Assembly: GCF_001625325.1 (NCBI RefSeq)
Contig: NZ_JRQQ01000008.1
Span: 1-64,000 of the forward strand
Direction: 5' to 3'
DNA: 64,000 bases
DNA from: Croceicoccus estronivorus
GTDB lineage: Bacteria; Pseudomonadota; Alphaproteobacteria; Sphingomonadales; Sphingomonadaceae
The translations under genes were made by a program, and so were the position numbers. Position 1 is the stretch's first letter; each line of letters starts with the position of its first letter. Positions 16,313 to 26,708 of the stretch are shown here, in pieces. The notes under the pieces are model-generated. The model did no database searches, had not been told where the DNA came from, and was given only the letters and a program-made list of their open reading frames with translations.

Positions 16313-16723
16313 TTATTCGAGTGTCGATATGCGTTCGGCGAACAGCCATCCGGCTTCGGTGCGGCGGAAGGTATCGGTATAGAGACCGGTCAGCAGAATG
16401 GCCGGGTCCTGTGTCCCTGTGCGAACATAGATCCAGTATGACCAGCTACGTGCGGTATCGCCATCGACCTCCACCATCGTGGTTGTGATGATGTGGCGGG
16501 TCGCAGAGCCGGGACCGGCAGAACCGGCGGCGCGCCTGCCGCGAACTCCTTCCATGATGGCTTCCGGGCCAACCGCGATATCGCCGCCCGGCATGATCCA
16601 GCGCGTGTCCGGCGCCAGCATCGGGGCATAATCCTCTACCGCGCCCCGATCGACCGTGTGTGCCATCCGGGCAATCAGATTCCTGATCGCGAGTTCCGCG
16701 CCCACGTCCGTTTCCATTGTCAT
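16313..16723 (-). CDS. SnoaL-like / NTF2-fold protein
   Basis: Protein of 136 residues with the cone-shaped NTF2 fold. LAIRNLIARMAHTVDRGAVEDYAPMLAPD is the N-terminal helical part, DTRWIMPGGDIAVG the first strand, and SATRHIITTTMVEVDGDTA plus the DTFRRTEAGWLFAERI tail complete the SnoaL-like pattern. Members include steroid isomerases, dehydratases and small-subunit-like proteins, so the role is open. GGGAGAG lies just before the ATG at 16723, which decides this start over one five codons earlier. The neighbouring SDR suggests, but does not prove, a shared pathway. Confidence 0.72.
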   Translation of the reverse strand: MTMETDVGAELAIRNLIARMAHTVDRGAVEDYAPMLAPDTRWIMPGGDIAVGPEAIMEGVRGRRAAGSAGPGSATRHIITTTMVEVDGDTARSWSYWIYVRTGTQDPAILLTGLYTDTFRRTEAGWLFAERISTLE

Positions 16724-16724
16724 G

Positions 16725-16928
16725 TTACTCTCCCGCAAGGTCGCAATATGCGATCACATCGTTGTCTGTGGCGATGAAAAGCCCATCCTGCATCGCTTCG
16801 GGCTGTTGCTGCGCAATCCGCACGGCTTCTTCCAGCGGGCCGTAAAACAATGTCGTCACTGCGCCGCCTTCGCTGGCCCCGTCGAGGTGATAGAGCCGTA
16901 CTGTCGCGTTGCCGTAAGTCGTGCGCAT
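16725..16928 (-). CDS. Small uncharacterised protein (67 residues)
   Basis: Compact protein with a hydrophobic/aromatic pattern and no signal peptide: MRTTYGNATVRLYHL, then FYGPLEEAVRIAQQQPEAM and GLFIATDNDVIAYCDLAGE. Its codon use matches its neighbours, and it starts at TGATG overlapping the stop of the DUF4169 gene, so it is very probably real and translated by coupling. The fold looks like a short alpha/beta unit. I do not recognise a family. The downstream SnoaL-like gene begins directly after it. Confidence 0.7.
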   Translation of the reverse strand: MRTTYGNATVRLYHLDGASEGGAVTTLFYGPLEEAVRIAQQQPEAMQDGLFIATDNDVIAYCDLAGE

Positions 16929-17110
16929 CAGGCGTCGCTCTCGCGCTTCTTGCTGTCGAGTTCGCGCGCGGACCGTTCGGATTCCATCTTTCGGGCCTGC
17001 CGTTCACCCTTGGTCTGGCCGTGTTTGGCGCGATTGGCCTGCGCTTTCCTGTCCTTGTCGGCCCGTTCTTTCGCCTTGCGGGCCATACGCAGATTGACGA
17101 TTTCGGCCAT
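16928..17110 (-). CDS. DUF4169 family small basic protein
   Basis: Protein of 60 residues, almost entirely Lys, Arg, Glu and Ala: MAEIVNLRMARKAKERADKD, then TKGERQARKMESERSARELD. This is DUF4169, a small highly charged alphaproteobacterial family of unknown function that often precedes other small genes. The ATG at 17110 is chosen by homology of MAEIVNLR. The stop overlaps the next start. A single long helix is likely; nucleic-acid binding is possible but not shown. Confidence 0.78.
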   Translation of the reverse strand: MAEIVNLRMARKAKERADKDRKAQANRAKHGQTKGERQARKMESERSARELDSKKRESDA

Positions 17111-17237
17111 CGGGCGCTCCTTTACGGGATCAAGGAAATGCAACTGGCCCGGTGGTTGCAGGCCCGTGTTGCGTTGTCCAGCGATGTCTTGTGCGGATGT
17201 GTCGGCTGGAGCCGTCCGATGACTGGAAAGCAAAGGC

Positions 17238-17729
17238 TCAGGGATAGCTGATTGCGATCACTTCCCATTCCTTTTCGCCGCCCGGCAGGCGGACATTGCG
17301 CAAGTCGCCAATCGCCGCGCCGCGCAAGGCGCGGGCCATCGGGCTGCTCCAGCCGATGCGACCGGCGCTGGCATCCTGTTCATCGTCTCCGACCAGTGTG
17401 ACCGTGCGGTGATCATCATCCTCGTCGGCGATCGTCACGGTTGCGCCGAACCAGGCGCACGACTTGTCCGTATGCTGGCTTGGGTCGACGACACGCGCGG
17501 CTTTCATCCGTCGGGCGAGGTGGGCCAGTTCGCGGTCGATTTCGCGCATGCGCTTGCGGCCATAGAGGTAGTCGCCATTTTCGCTGCGGTCGCCGTTGCC
17601 TGCCGCCCAACTGACGATTTCAACGATTTCCGGCCGCTCCGTCCCCAACAGGTGATCGTAGCGGGCCTTCATCGCGGCCAGACCCGCCGGTGTGATCGGG
17701 TTGCCGGGGACTCTCTGTGCGGTCGCCAT
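17238..17729 (-). CDS. greB: Transcription elongation factor GreB
   Basis: Cytoplasmic factor of 163 residues that enters the RNA polymerase secondary channel and stimulates cleavage of backtracked RNA. The N-terminal coiled coil includes NPITPAGLAAMKARYDHLL and VSWAAGNGDRSENGDYLYG, where the acidic tip residues lie, then RKRMREIDRELAHLARRM. The C-terminal FKBP-like domain follows (WSSPMARALRGAAIGD). GNGDRSENGDYLYGRK is typical of GreB rather than GreA. The start at 17729 follows the lytic transglycosylase stop by five bases, so the two genes probably form one transcript. Confidence 0.9.
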   Translation of the reverse strand: MATAQRVPGNPITPAGLAAMKARYDHLLGTERPEIVEIVSWAAGNGDRSENGDYLYGRKRMREIDRELAHLARRMKAARVVDPSQHTDKSCAWFGATVTIADEDDDHRTVTLVGDDEQDASAGRIGWSSPMARALRGAAIGDLRNVRLPGGEKEWEVIAISYP

Positions 17730-17734
17730 CGGTG

Positions 17735-19705
<1,971 letters not shown>

Positions 19706-19808
19706 TCTGGCCTTTGCCTCCTTATCAGGCGCTGAACAAACCCACCCCAAGGTGCTTCCAACGTGGAAGATTCGCCACCATATTGGGGCAAATGCAGGGG
19801 CGAAGTCC

Positions 19809-20690
19809 ATGTTTTCCGGTTCCATTCCGGCCTTGGTTACACCTTTTCGCGATGGAGCGTTCGACGAGGACGCCTTTCGCCGTCTCGTCGACTGGCAGAT
19901 AGACAACGGTTCCACCGGACTGGTGCCATGCGGCACGACCGGAGAAGCTTCGACGCTGACCAATGACGAACATCATCGGGTGATTCAGGTTTGCGTAGAA
20001 CAGGCCGCAGGCCGGGTGCCCGTGATTGCCGGGTGCGGATCGAACGATACCCGGACGGCCCTGATGCACATGCAACATTCCAAGGCGTTCGGTGCGGACG
20101 CGGCGCTGGTCGTCGCACCGTATTACAACCGGCCGAATCAGGAAGGATTGATTGCGCATTTTTCCCATCTGGCCGAAAACGGCGGCCTGCCGATCGTGAT
20201 GTACAACGTGCCGGGGCGGACGGTGACGGATATCGCCCCTGAAACGGTGGTGGAGCTGGCGCGCCGCTATCCCGACAAGATCATCGGCATCAAGGATGCG
20301 AGCGGGGATCTGTCACGCGTGACGGATCATCGCCGGGGTATCTCGGCCGGGTTCTGCCAGCTTTCGGGCGACGATGAATTGTGGCTTCCGCATAGCGCGG
20401 CCGGTGGCGTGGGCTGCATTTCCGTGACGGCCAATGTCGCGCCGGGGCTGTGCGCGCAGTTCCAGGCGGCCATTGCCAGCAACGACGTCGCGCGGGCGCG
20501 GGAATTGAATGACCGGCTCTATCCGCTTCATTACGCGATGTTCGAAGATGCCTCGCCCGGCCCGGTAAAGTATGCGCTGACCCGTGTGCACAACTGGCTG
20601 ACGGAAGATTTGCGGCTGCCGCTGACACCGTGCAACGCCGGTGCGCGCAAGGCGGTTGACGAGGCACTGGAGCACGCCGGGCTGGCCTGA
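19809..20690 (+). CDS. dapA: 4-hydroxy-tetrahydrodipicolinate synthase
   Basis: Condenses pyruvate with aspartate semialdehyde in the lysine and diaminopimelate pathway. The 293 residues are the normal length. [10 protein letters not shown] opens the TIM barrel, [20 protein letters not shown] is signature 1, the Schiff-base Lys is in [11 protein letters not shown] near residue 162, and YNVPGRT supplies the Tyr of the catalytic triad. The ATG at 19809 is set by [13 protein letters not shown]; upstream residues have no counterpart. It is divergent from slt, with about 100 bases between the starts. smpB follows 83 bases downstream. Confidence 0.96.
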   Translation: MFSGSIPALVTPFRDGAFDEDAFRRLVDWQIDNGSTGLVPCGTTGEASTLTNDEHHRVIQVCVEQAAGRVPVIAGCGSNDTRTALMHMQHSKAFGADAALVVAPYYNRPNQEGLIAHFSHLAENGGLPIVMYNVPGRTVTDIAPETVVELARRYPDKIIGIKDASGDLSRVTDHRRGISAGFCQLSGDDELWLPHSAAGGVGCISVTANVAPGLCAQFQAAIASNDVARARELNDRLYPLHYAMFEDASPGPVKYALTRVHNWLTEDLRLPLTPCNAGARKAVDEALEHAGLA

Positions 20691-20773
20691 TCCCGCCCAG
20701 TCCGGTTGCGCGGACGGGGCAGGCCCCCTCCGGCTTTGCAATTGCGGCGCAAATCCCTACATGGCCACGCACC

Positions 20774-21256
20774 ATGGCTCGTCCGAAACCTTCCACGTTC
20801 GACAAGAAGAAAACCGTCGCGGAAAATCGCCGCGCGCGGTTCGACTATCATATCGATGAAACTTTCGAGGCGGGCATTGCGCTGACCGGCACGGAAGTGA
20901 AATCACTGCGTTTCGGGGAAGGCTCGATTGCCGAATCCTATGCCGAGATAAAGGGCGGCGAAGCGTGGCTGATCAATTCCAACGTGCCGGAATTCAGCCA
21001 CGGCAATCGCTACAATCATGAGCCGAAGCGGCCACGCAAGCTGCTGTTGCACGAGCGGGAAATCGCTCGCCTGCAAGGCGCGGTGGAACGCAAGGGCATG
21101 ACGCTGGTGCCGCTGTCGATCTATTTCAATTCGCGCGGCCGGGCGAAAGTCGAACTGGCTCTCGCCAAGGGTAAGCAGGCACATGACAAGCGCGCGAGCA
21201 TCAAGGAACGCGACTGGAAGCGGGACAAGGCCCGGCTGATGCGTGAAGGTAACTGA
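20774..21256 (+). CDS. smpB: SsrA-binding protein
   Basis: Binds tmRNA and delivers it to stalled ribosomes for trans-translation. The 160 residues are standard. [20 protein letters not shown] and [20 protein letters not shown] are family signatures in the OB-fold, followed by [16 protein letters not shown] and, at the end, the basic tail [15 protein letters not shown] that mimics the anticodon side of a tRNA. No tmRNA gene is recognisable in this window. It is probably co-transcribed with dapA upstream. Confidence 0.96.
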   Translation: MARPKPSTFDKKKTVAENRRARFDYHIDETFEAGIALTGTEVKSLRFGEGSIAESYAEIKGGEAWLINSNVPEFSHGNRYNHEPKRPRKLLLHEREIARLQGAVERKGMTLVPLSIYFNSRGRAKVELALAKGKQAHDKRASIKERDWKRDKARLMREGN

Positions 21257-21425
21257 TTCGCGCCGGTCGGGACGGTTAATTGCACGATTGGCCGTGCGCC
21301 TGATCATCCCCGGTGAATTGGTGCTTGCCGATTGCCTTGCGCCCGGCAAAGGGGCATCCATTCACCCGTTGTTCGGTGCCGCTGCGCCATGATCGCGCCA
21401 GCGCCATGGCAGGTGCCGGAGGCTA

Positions 21426-22016
21426 ATGTCTGAAGTCATGCAAACGATTACCGTGAAGACCCGAATTGTAACCTGGACCCGTCGCAACATGCCGACGCGA
21501 GAGCAGATGGAGCGGAACCGCCTGATCCGCCCCTTCGCGCATCGAGTCCTGCGTTCCGAATTGTGGCGCTTCACCCGCCGCTCCGTGCCGCGCGGGGTGG
21601 CGTTGGGGATGCTCGTCGGAATCATCATTCCCTTCGCGCAGATCCTGTTCGCCTCGTTGCTCAGTTTTACTGTGCGGGCGAACGTACCGGTCGCGGCGCT
21701 GACCACTTTTGTGACCAATCCTTTCACTACCCCGCTGCTGTGGCTGTTCGCCTACCGGGTCGGCAGCTGGCTGCTCCACGTCGATGCAATGACAATTGTG
21801 GCGCCGGTCAACACGGCGATTGAGCGCACGGAATTGCAGGATGCGCTGCAATGGCTGACTGGCGCGACTCTGGTGACGGCGTTCGGCCTTGTCGTCATCG
21901 CCGTGATCGCTTCCGCGTTCAGCTATGTGGTGACCAGCCTGGTCTGGCGTGCCTGGGTCGCGCGCAAGCGCAAGGCCCGGATCGTTCAGGCGCGAAGCCG
22001 GATCATGGACGAATGA
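21426..22016 (+). CDS. DUF2062 domain membrane protein
   Basis: Inner-membrane protein of 196 residues. A basic N-terminal helix (TRREQMERNRLIRP-like pattern) leads to the DUF2062 core: RGVALGMLVGIIIPFAQILF, LTTFVTNPFTTPLLW and LFAYRVGSWLL, then a last hydrophobic segment (TAFGLVVIAVIASAFSYVV) and a basic tail. DUF2062 proteins have no assigned function. The stop overlaps the cckA start by four bases (ATGA), so the two are translationally coupled, a hint that this membrane protein works with the kinase or is needed in proportion to it. Confidence 0.85.
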   Translation: MSEVMQTITVKTRIVTWTRRNMPTREQMERNRLIRPFAHRVLRSELWRFTRRSVPRGVALGMLVGIIIPFAQILFASLLSFTVRANVPVAALTTFVTNPFTTPLLWLFAYRVGSWLLHVDAMTIVAPVNTAIERTELQDALQWLTGATLVTAFGLVVIAVIASAFSYVVTSLVWRAWVARKRKARIVQARSRIMDE

Positions 22017-24463
22017 AGGGCGAAATGGGGCGGTCTGCCCGTCTGCTCGATGTCGGGCTGGTCGGGGCTGGGCTTGTCGCAAGCGTCGTTATGATCTGGG
22101 TCGTCACGCGCGAGCCTGCCATTGCCGCAACATTCGCCGGTGGGCTGCTCGTACTGGGGCTGGCCATCTACGTGCTGACGCGCCCACGGGCGAAATCGAT
22201 CGAACCCGAACTGGCGATGCCCGACTGGTCGGTGACGATCGCAGCGATTGGCCGCGCGGATTGCGGGATTGCGATTACCGACAAGGCGAACCGGCTGGTT
22301 TGCGCCAATGAGACTTATGTCGACTGGTTCGGCGTTGAAAATGCTCCACCGGCCTTGCCGCTGGAAATGGCCGGGCTTGAACGTCTGGCGAAGGCCGCGC
22401 GCATGGCGTGGCGTGACGGCATCGCCGAAGTGGACCAGCTCGCAGGCCAGGAAGAGCACGCCTATCGCCTCTGGCGGGCCGAAGTGGTCCGGGCCGGGCG
22501 GGGTGAAGATCATCTCGTCTGGCGATTCTTCGCGCTGGTGGAGAGTGATCCGCTGGCGGATCTGGGCGAACGGCTGGCCGGCGTGTTCGGTGCGACGTTG
22601 TCGCGCGCTGGTGTGGAGGCGGTGCTGGTCGGACCGGAAGGGGCGATTCGCGCCTCCAGCCCCGGATTTGCGCTGCGGGCGGCCGGAGACGAAAGCGCGA
22701 CGATGGCCGGCCAGGACTTCGTCGCTCTCCTGCGGACCGACGAACGGGACCGGATTTTCTTCGCTCGCGAAGGGCGCGAGGGGACGCCGCAAACCCTTGT
22801 CCACGTCGCGCTCGGCGATCCGTCTAGAGACGATCCTCCTGCGGGGGGCACGCCATCCTCGCTGATGCTGTTGCTGGATGCAGGAGTGGGAATTGGCAAC
22901 GGGGTGGTTGCGGATGGTGCGGGCGGTACGCCGCAGCTCGAAGCGTTGCTGTCGCAGTTGCCGCTGGGCCTTGCCATGACCGACCGCGACGGCCGCTTTC
23001 TGTTCGCCAATGCGGCCTTCATGCGCGCCGCAGGCATCGAGGGGCGGGGGCTTCCCCCTTATCCTTCCGATCTGGTGGTGAAAGAGGACAAGGGGGCACT
23101 GGTCGATGCAGTGCGCCGTTTTGCCCAAGGGCCTGCAAGCTCCGGCGACATGGCCGTGCGGCTGCGGCGTATGGCGGACGAACCGGTCTCGCTCGGTCTT
23201 GCCGGTGTGCGCGGTATGGGCGACGCGGCGGTATTGCTCAGCCTTGCCGATACGACCGAGGAAGCACGGCTGAAGCGCCAGGTCGCCCAGGCGACCAAGA
23301 TGCAGGCCGTGGGCCAATTGGCAGGCGGTGTCGCGCACGATTTCAATAATGTGCTGACCGCGATCATCGGATATTGCGATCTCATGTTGCTGCGGCACAC
23401 GCCGGGCGACAGCGACTATGACGATATTCAGCAGATTCGCGCCAATTCCAATCGCGCGGCCTCGCTGACCCGGCAATTGCTGGCCTTCTCCCGCCAGCAG
23501 ACCCTCCGCCCGGAAGTGCTGCAATTGCCGGACGTGATGTCCGAAGTGTCTCAGCTTCTGAAACGGCTGATGGGTGAAAAGATCCTGTTCAAGGTCCATC
23601 ACGACCGTGAATTGGGCCCGGTTCGCGCCGATCCGCAGCAGCTCGAACAGGTTATCATCAATCTGGCGGTCAATGCCCGCGATGCGATGCAGGCCCGTGC
23701 GCAAAGATCGGGAGGCGACGGCACCGGCACGCTGACCATGATTACCCGGCGTATCGCGGCTGCCGACGTCCGCCGGATGAAGAGCGATATCATTCCGATC
23801 GGCGATTATACGGCCTTGATCGTGGAGGATACCGGCGGGGGAATCCCGCCCGAACATCTCGGCAAGATTTTCGAACCGTTCTTCACCACCAAGGAGAAGG
23901 GGAAGGGCACTGGCCTCGGGCTTTCGACGGTTTATGGCATCGTCAAGCAATCGGGTGGGTTCATCTTCGTGGAGAATGTGCCCGGTCCTTCGGGCGGAAC
24001 CGTGGGTGCGCGGTTCATCATTTATCTGCCGGTCCATCACACGCTCGAATCCCCGAGCGCAGCGGCGAAGACGGAAGAGACGAGCAACTGGTCCGGTGGC
24101 GGCCGCGTGTTGCTGGTGGAAGATGAGGATATGGTTCGCGCCGTTGCGGAACGTGCGCTTGCCCGCCAGGGGTATGAAGTGACGACTGCCGCCAGTGGCG
24201 GAGAAGGGCTCGAACTGGTTCGTGGCGGCGGGGAATTCGATCTCGTCGTTTCCGATGTGGTGATGCCGGGGATGGACGGGCCGGCCATGGCGCGTGAAAT
24301 CCGCAAACTTGTTCCCGATCTGCCGGTGCTGTTCATGTCCGGCTATGCCGAAGCACAGCTGCGCGAACAGATCGACATGGCCGACATGCATTTCATCGCG
24401 AAGCCGTTCTCCGTCCAGCAGATCGGCGCCAAAGTGGGGGAAGTCCTCGGCTCCAGAGCCTAG
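22013..24463 (+). CDS. cckA: CckA-type hybrid sensor histidine kinase
   Basis: Cell-cycle kinase of 816 residues that, in Caulobacter, passes phosphate through ChpT to CtrA and CpdR. Two transmembrane helices lie near residues 10-55. PAS-like sensing segments start near residues 80 and 311 ([19 protein letters not shown]). The His box [17 protein letters not shown] lies near residue 437, the N box [11 protein letters not shown] near 551, the G boxes [19 protein letters not shown] and [20 protein letters not shown] follow, and a receiver domain with [12 protein letters not shown] fills residues ~697-816. This order matches CckA. The start overlaps the DUF2062 stop. recA lies 136 bases downstream with its own SOS promoter. 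Confidence 0.9.
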   Translation: MKGEMGRSARLLDVGLVGAGLVASVVMIWVVTREPAIAATFAGGLLVLGLAIYVLTRPRAKSIEPELAMPDWSVTIAAIGRADCGIAITDKANRLVCANETYVDWFGVENAPPALPLEMAGLERLAKAARMAWRDGIAEVDQLAGQEEHAYRLWRAEVVRAGRGEDHLVWRFFALVESDPLADLGERLAGVFGATLSRAGVEAVLVGPEGAIRASSPGFALRAAGDESATMAGQDFVALLRTDERDRIFFAREGREGTPQTLVHVALGDPSRDDPPAGGTPSSLMLLLDAGVGIGNGVVADGAGGTPQLEALLSQLPLGLAMTDRDGRFLFANAAFMRAAGIEGRGLPPYPSDLVVKEDKGALVDAVRRFAQGPASSGDMAVRLRRMADEPVSLGLAGVRGMGDAAVLLSLADTTEEARLKRQVAQATKMQAVGQLAGGVAHDFNNVLTAIIGYCDLMLLRHTPGDSDYDDIQQIRANSNRAASLTRQLLAFSRQQTLRPEVLQLPDVMSEVSQLLKRLMGEKILFKVHHDRELGPVRADPQQLEQVIINLAVNARDAMQARAQRSGGDGTGTLTMITRRIAAADVRRMKSDIIPIGDYTALIVEDTGGGIPPEHLGKIFEPFFTTKEKGKGTGLGLSTVYGIVKQSGGFIFVENVPGPSGGTVGARFIIYLPVHHTLESPSAAAKTEETSNWSGGGRVLLVEDEDMVRAVAERALARQGYEVTTAASGGEGLELVRGGGEFDLVVSDVVMPGMDGPAMAREIRKLVPDLPVLFMSGYAEAQLREQIDMADMHFIAKPFSVQQIGAKVGEVLGSRA

Positions 24464-24486
24464 CTACGGCCTCGTCGACGAATTTC

Positions 24487-24501
24487 GTTCCCCTCTTGTT
24501 C
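24487..24501 (+). promoter_or_regulatory. LexA (SOS) box upstream of recA
   Basis: GTTC-CCCTCTT-GTTC is an exact match to the alphaproteobacterial LexA site GTTC-N7-GTTC, a direct repeat instead of the palindrome of other bacteria. It lies 99 bases before the recA ATG, in the right place to repress its promoter. The motif is seen; LexA binding is inferred from the family rule. Confidence 0.82.
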
Positions 24502-24599
24502 TTGTGGAACAAATGGGATACACCCTTCGGTAACAGCAGAGTAAAGCTGTGTGATACCTGATCGCACGGGTTGCTCTGGGCAACGAAGGAGGCCATCTC

Positions 24600-25664
24600 A
24601 TGGCGGCAAGTCTGAAGCTCGTTGAAAAGGAAAATAACGTGGATCGTCAGAAGGCCCTCGAAGCTGCACTGGCCCAGATTGACCGTGCGTTCGGCAAGGG
24701 TTCGGCCATGAAACTCGGTTCGAAGGAGGCCATGCAGGTCGAAGCGGTTTCGACCGGTTCGCTGGGTCTCGACATCGCTCTCGGGGTTGGCGGACTGCCC
24801 AGAGGCCGGGTTATCGAAGTCTATGGCCCGGAAAGCTCGGGCAAGACCACGCTGGCGCTGCATGTTATTGCCGAAGCACAGAAAGGCGGCGGTACGGCGG
24901 CTTTCGTCGATGCCGAACACGCGCTGGATCCGGTCTATGCCAAAAAGCTTGGGGTGGACATCAACGAGCTGATCGTGTCGCAGCCCGATACTGGCGAACA
25001 GGCGCTGGAAATCGTCGATACGCTGGTGCGCTCCAACGCGATTGACGTGTTGGTGGTCGATTCGGTCGCCGCGCTGGTCCCTCGTGCTGAAATCGAAGGC
25101 GAAATGGGTGACAGCCACGTCGGCCTGCAGGCGCGCCTGATGTCGCAAAGCCTGCGCAAGCTGACCGGCTCGATCAGCCGTTCGCGCTGCATGGTGATTT
25201 TCATCAACCAGCTGCGCATGAAAATCGGCGTGATGTACGGTAACCCGGAAACGACCACGGGCGGCAACGCGCTGAAATTCTATGCTTCGGTTCGGCTCGA
25301 CATTCGTCGGACCGGACAGATCAAGGATCGCGACGATATCGTCGGCAACGCCACCCGCGTCAAAGTGGTGAAGAACAAGGTCGCCGCGCCGTTCAAGCAG
25401 GTCGAATTCGACATCATGTATGGCGAAGGCATTTCAAAGATCGGTGAGATTCTCGATCTCGGCGTCAAGGCGGGCCTGGTGGAAAAATCGGGATCGTGGT
25501 TCAGCTATGATTCGATCCGCATTGGCCAGGGACGTGAAAACGCAAAGACGTATCTCAAGGAAAACCCGGAAGTTTGCGACAGGTTGGAAGCCGCGATTCG
25601 CGGCCGCACCGATCAGGTCGCCGAGGAGATGATGGTGGGGCCGGACGCGGACTCCGACAGCTGA
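24600..25664 (+). CDS. recA: Recombinase RecA
   Basis: DNA strand-exchange protein and SOS co-protease of 354 residues. Walker [14 protein letters not shown] lies near residue 75, with [10 protein letters not shown] after it, [20 protein letters not shown] as Walker B, and loop regions [20 protein letters not shown] and [20 protein letters not shown] with the family signature. The C-terminus is acidic (GPDADSDS). GGAGG lies just before the ATG at 24600. An SOS box lies upstream and a strong terminator downstream, so it is its own unit. Confidence 0.98.
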   Translation: MAASLKLVEKENNVDRQKALEAALAQIDRAFGKGSAMKLGSKEAMQVEAVSTGSLGLDIALGVGGLPRGRVIEVYGPESSGKTTLALHVIAEAQKGGGTAAFVDAEHALDPVYAKKLGVDINELIVSQPDTGEQALEIVDTLVRSNAIDVLVVDSVAALVPRAEIEGEMGDSHVGLQARLMSQSLRKLTGSISRSRCMVIFINQLRMKIGVMYGNPETTTGGNALKFYASVRLDIRRTGQIKDRDDIVGNATRVKVVKNKVAAPFKQVEFDIMYGEGISKIGEILDLGVKAGLVEKSGSWFSYDSIRIGQGRENAKTYLKENPEVCDRLEAAIRGRTDQVAEEMMVGPDADSDS

Positions 25665-25705
25665 TCCTCAAGAAGCGCCGTCGATGTGCGGCGTTTGCGG
25701 AACCG

Positions 25706-25749
25706 AGGCCGGCGCAGCAAGCCCGAAGTGGCGGCGCGCCGGCCTTTTC
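25706..25749 (+). terminator. Rho-independent terminator of recA
   Basis: AGGCCGGCGC (25706-25715) pairs perfectly with GCGCCGGCCT (25736-25745), with a 20-base loop, followed by TTTTCC. It lies 41 bases after the recA stop. Confidence 0.75.
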
Positions 25750-25811
25750 CTTTATCTGGGGCAAGCGCATAGACGCTTGGCCTGCCGCTGATCGAAGGTT
25801 ACTGTCCGGCC

Positions 25812-26636
25812 ATGGCAACGACAATGGAATGGCGGGATGAAACCGGGAAGGCGTGGGCGCAATTGTACAGCGTCACCGATCGCGCTTTTGCGGGACTGAC
25901 CCAGAGACTGCTTGAACGGCTGGCTGCGCTGCCGGGCGATTCGATTCTCGACATCGGCTGCGGGGCCGGAGAACTCTCCCTCGCCCTGGCGCGAGCCCGG
26001 CCTCATGCGCAGATTGTTGGCGTCGACGTTTCGGATGATCTTGTCGATGCGGCGCGGACGCGGGGTTCCCAGCGGTTCAATGCCCGTTTCGAAAAATGCG
26101 ATGCGGCACGATGGGAGCCGGGAGAATCTGCTCGGCCGGATCTGCTGGTTTCACGTCACGGGGTGATGTTCTTCGATGATCCGGTGGGTGCGTTCACGCA
26201 TCTGCAGGATATTGCGGCGGCGGATGCCCATCTCACCTTTTCCTGTTTCCGTTCGCCGGCGGGCAATCCCTGGGCAAGCGAGGCGGCCCGTGTTCTGGAT
26301 CTCGCGCCGCCTGCCGATCCTTACGCGCCGGGTCCCTTTGCCTTTGCCGATGAAGAGCGAGTCCGTTCGATCCTGTCGAAAGCGGGCTGGCGCGACATCG
26401 TGCTGGAGCCGGTCGATTTTGCATTCGTGACTGGGGTGGGGGATGATCCTGTTGCCGATTCCATGCAATTCTATCGGCATATCGGCCCTGCATCGCGGGC
26501 AATGAAGCAGCAAGACGAGATCAGCCAGGCAGTTACTCTGGCCAAGCTTGAAAAGTGGCTCAGGGAACGGCGGGCAGCCGATATTCTTGCCTTTCCGGCG
26601 CAGGCTTGGATCGTCAGCGCGCGCAAGCGGGGGTGA
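25812..26636 (+). CDS. Class I SAM-dependent methyltransferase
   Basis: Methyltransferase of 274 residues. The SAM motif ILDIGCGAGELSLALAR lies near residue 45, with VGVDVSDDLVDAAR as motif II and DLLVSRHGVMFFDDP as motif IV. The rest is the usual variable domain, with FSCFRSPAGNPWASEAARVL typical of UbiE/arsenite-type or small-molecule methyltransferases. The target is unknown. It lies between recA and alaS, reads in the same direction and is followed by alaS 72 bases downstream. Confidence 0.82.
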   Translation: MATTMEWRDETGKAWAQLYSVTDRAFAGLTQRLLERLAALPGDSILDIGCGAGELSLALARARPHAQIVGVDVSDDLVDAARTRGSQRFNARFEKCDAARWEPGESARPDLLVSRHGVMFFDDPVGAFTHLQDIAAADAHLTFSCFRSPAGNPWASEAARVLDLAPPADPYAPGPFAFADEERVRSILSKAGWRDIVLEPVDFAFVTGVGDDPVADSMQFYRHIGPASRAMKQQDEISQAVTLAKLEKWLRERRAADILAFPAQAWIVSARKRG

Positions 26637-26708
26637 TCGGGTCTTTCTCTATCTCTGAAGCGGTTTATCCGCTTGTCCCGCGCGCAGGGCTCGCCTAACT
26701 GCCAGAGC

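Noticed and set aside
21986-24391. Very long minus-strand open frame opposite cckA
   Set aside because: It is the antisense shadow of a GC-rich gene. The plus-strand frame has all kinase motifs, and the minus frame has no recognisable domain.
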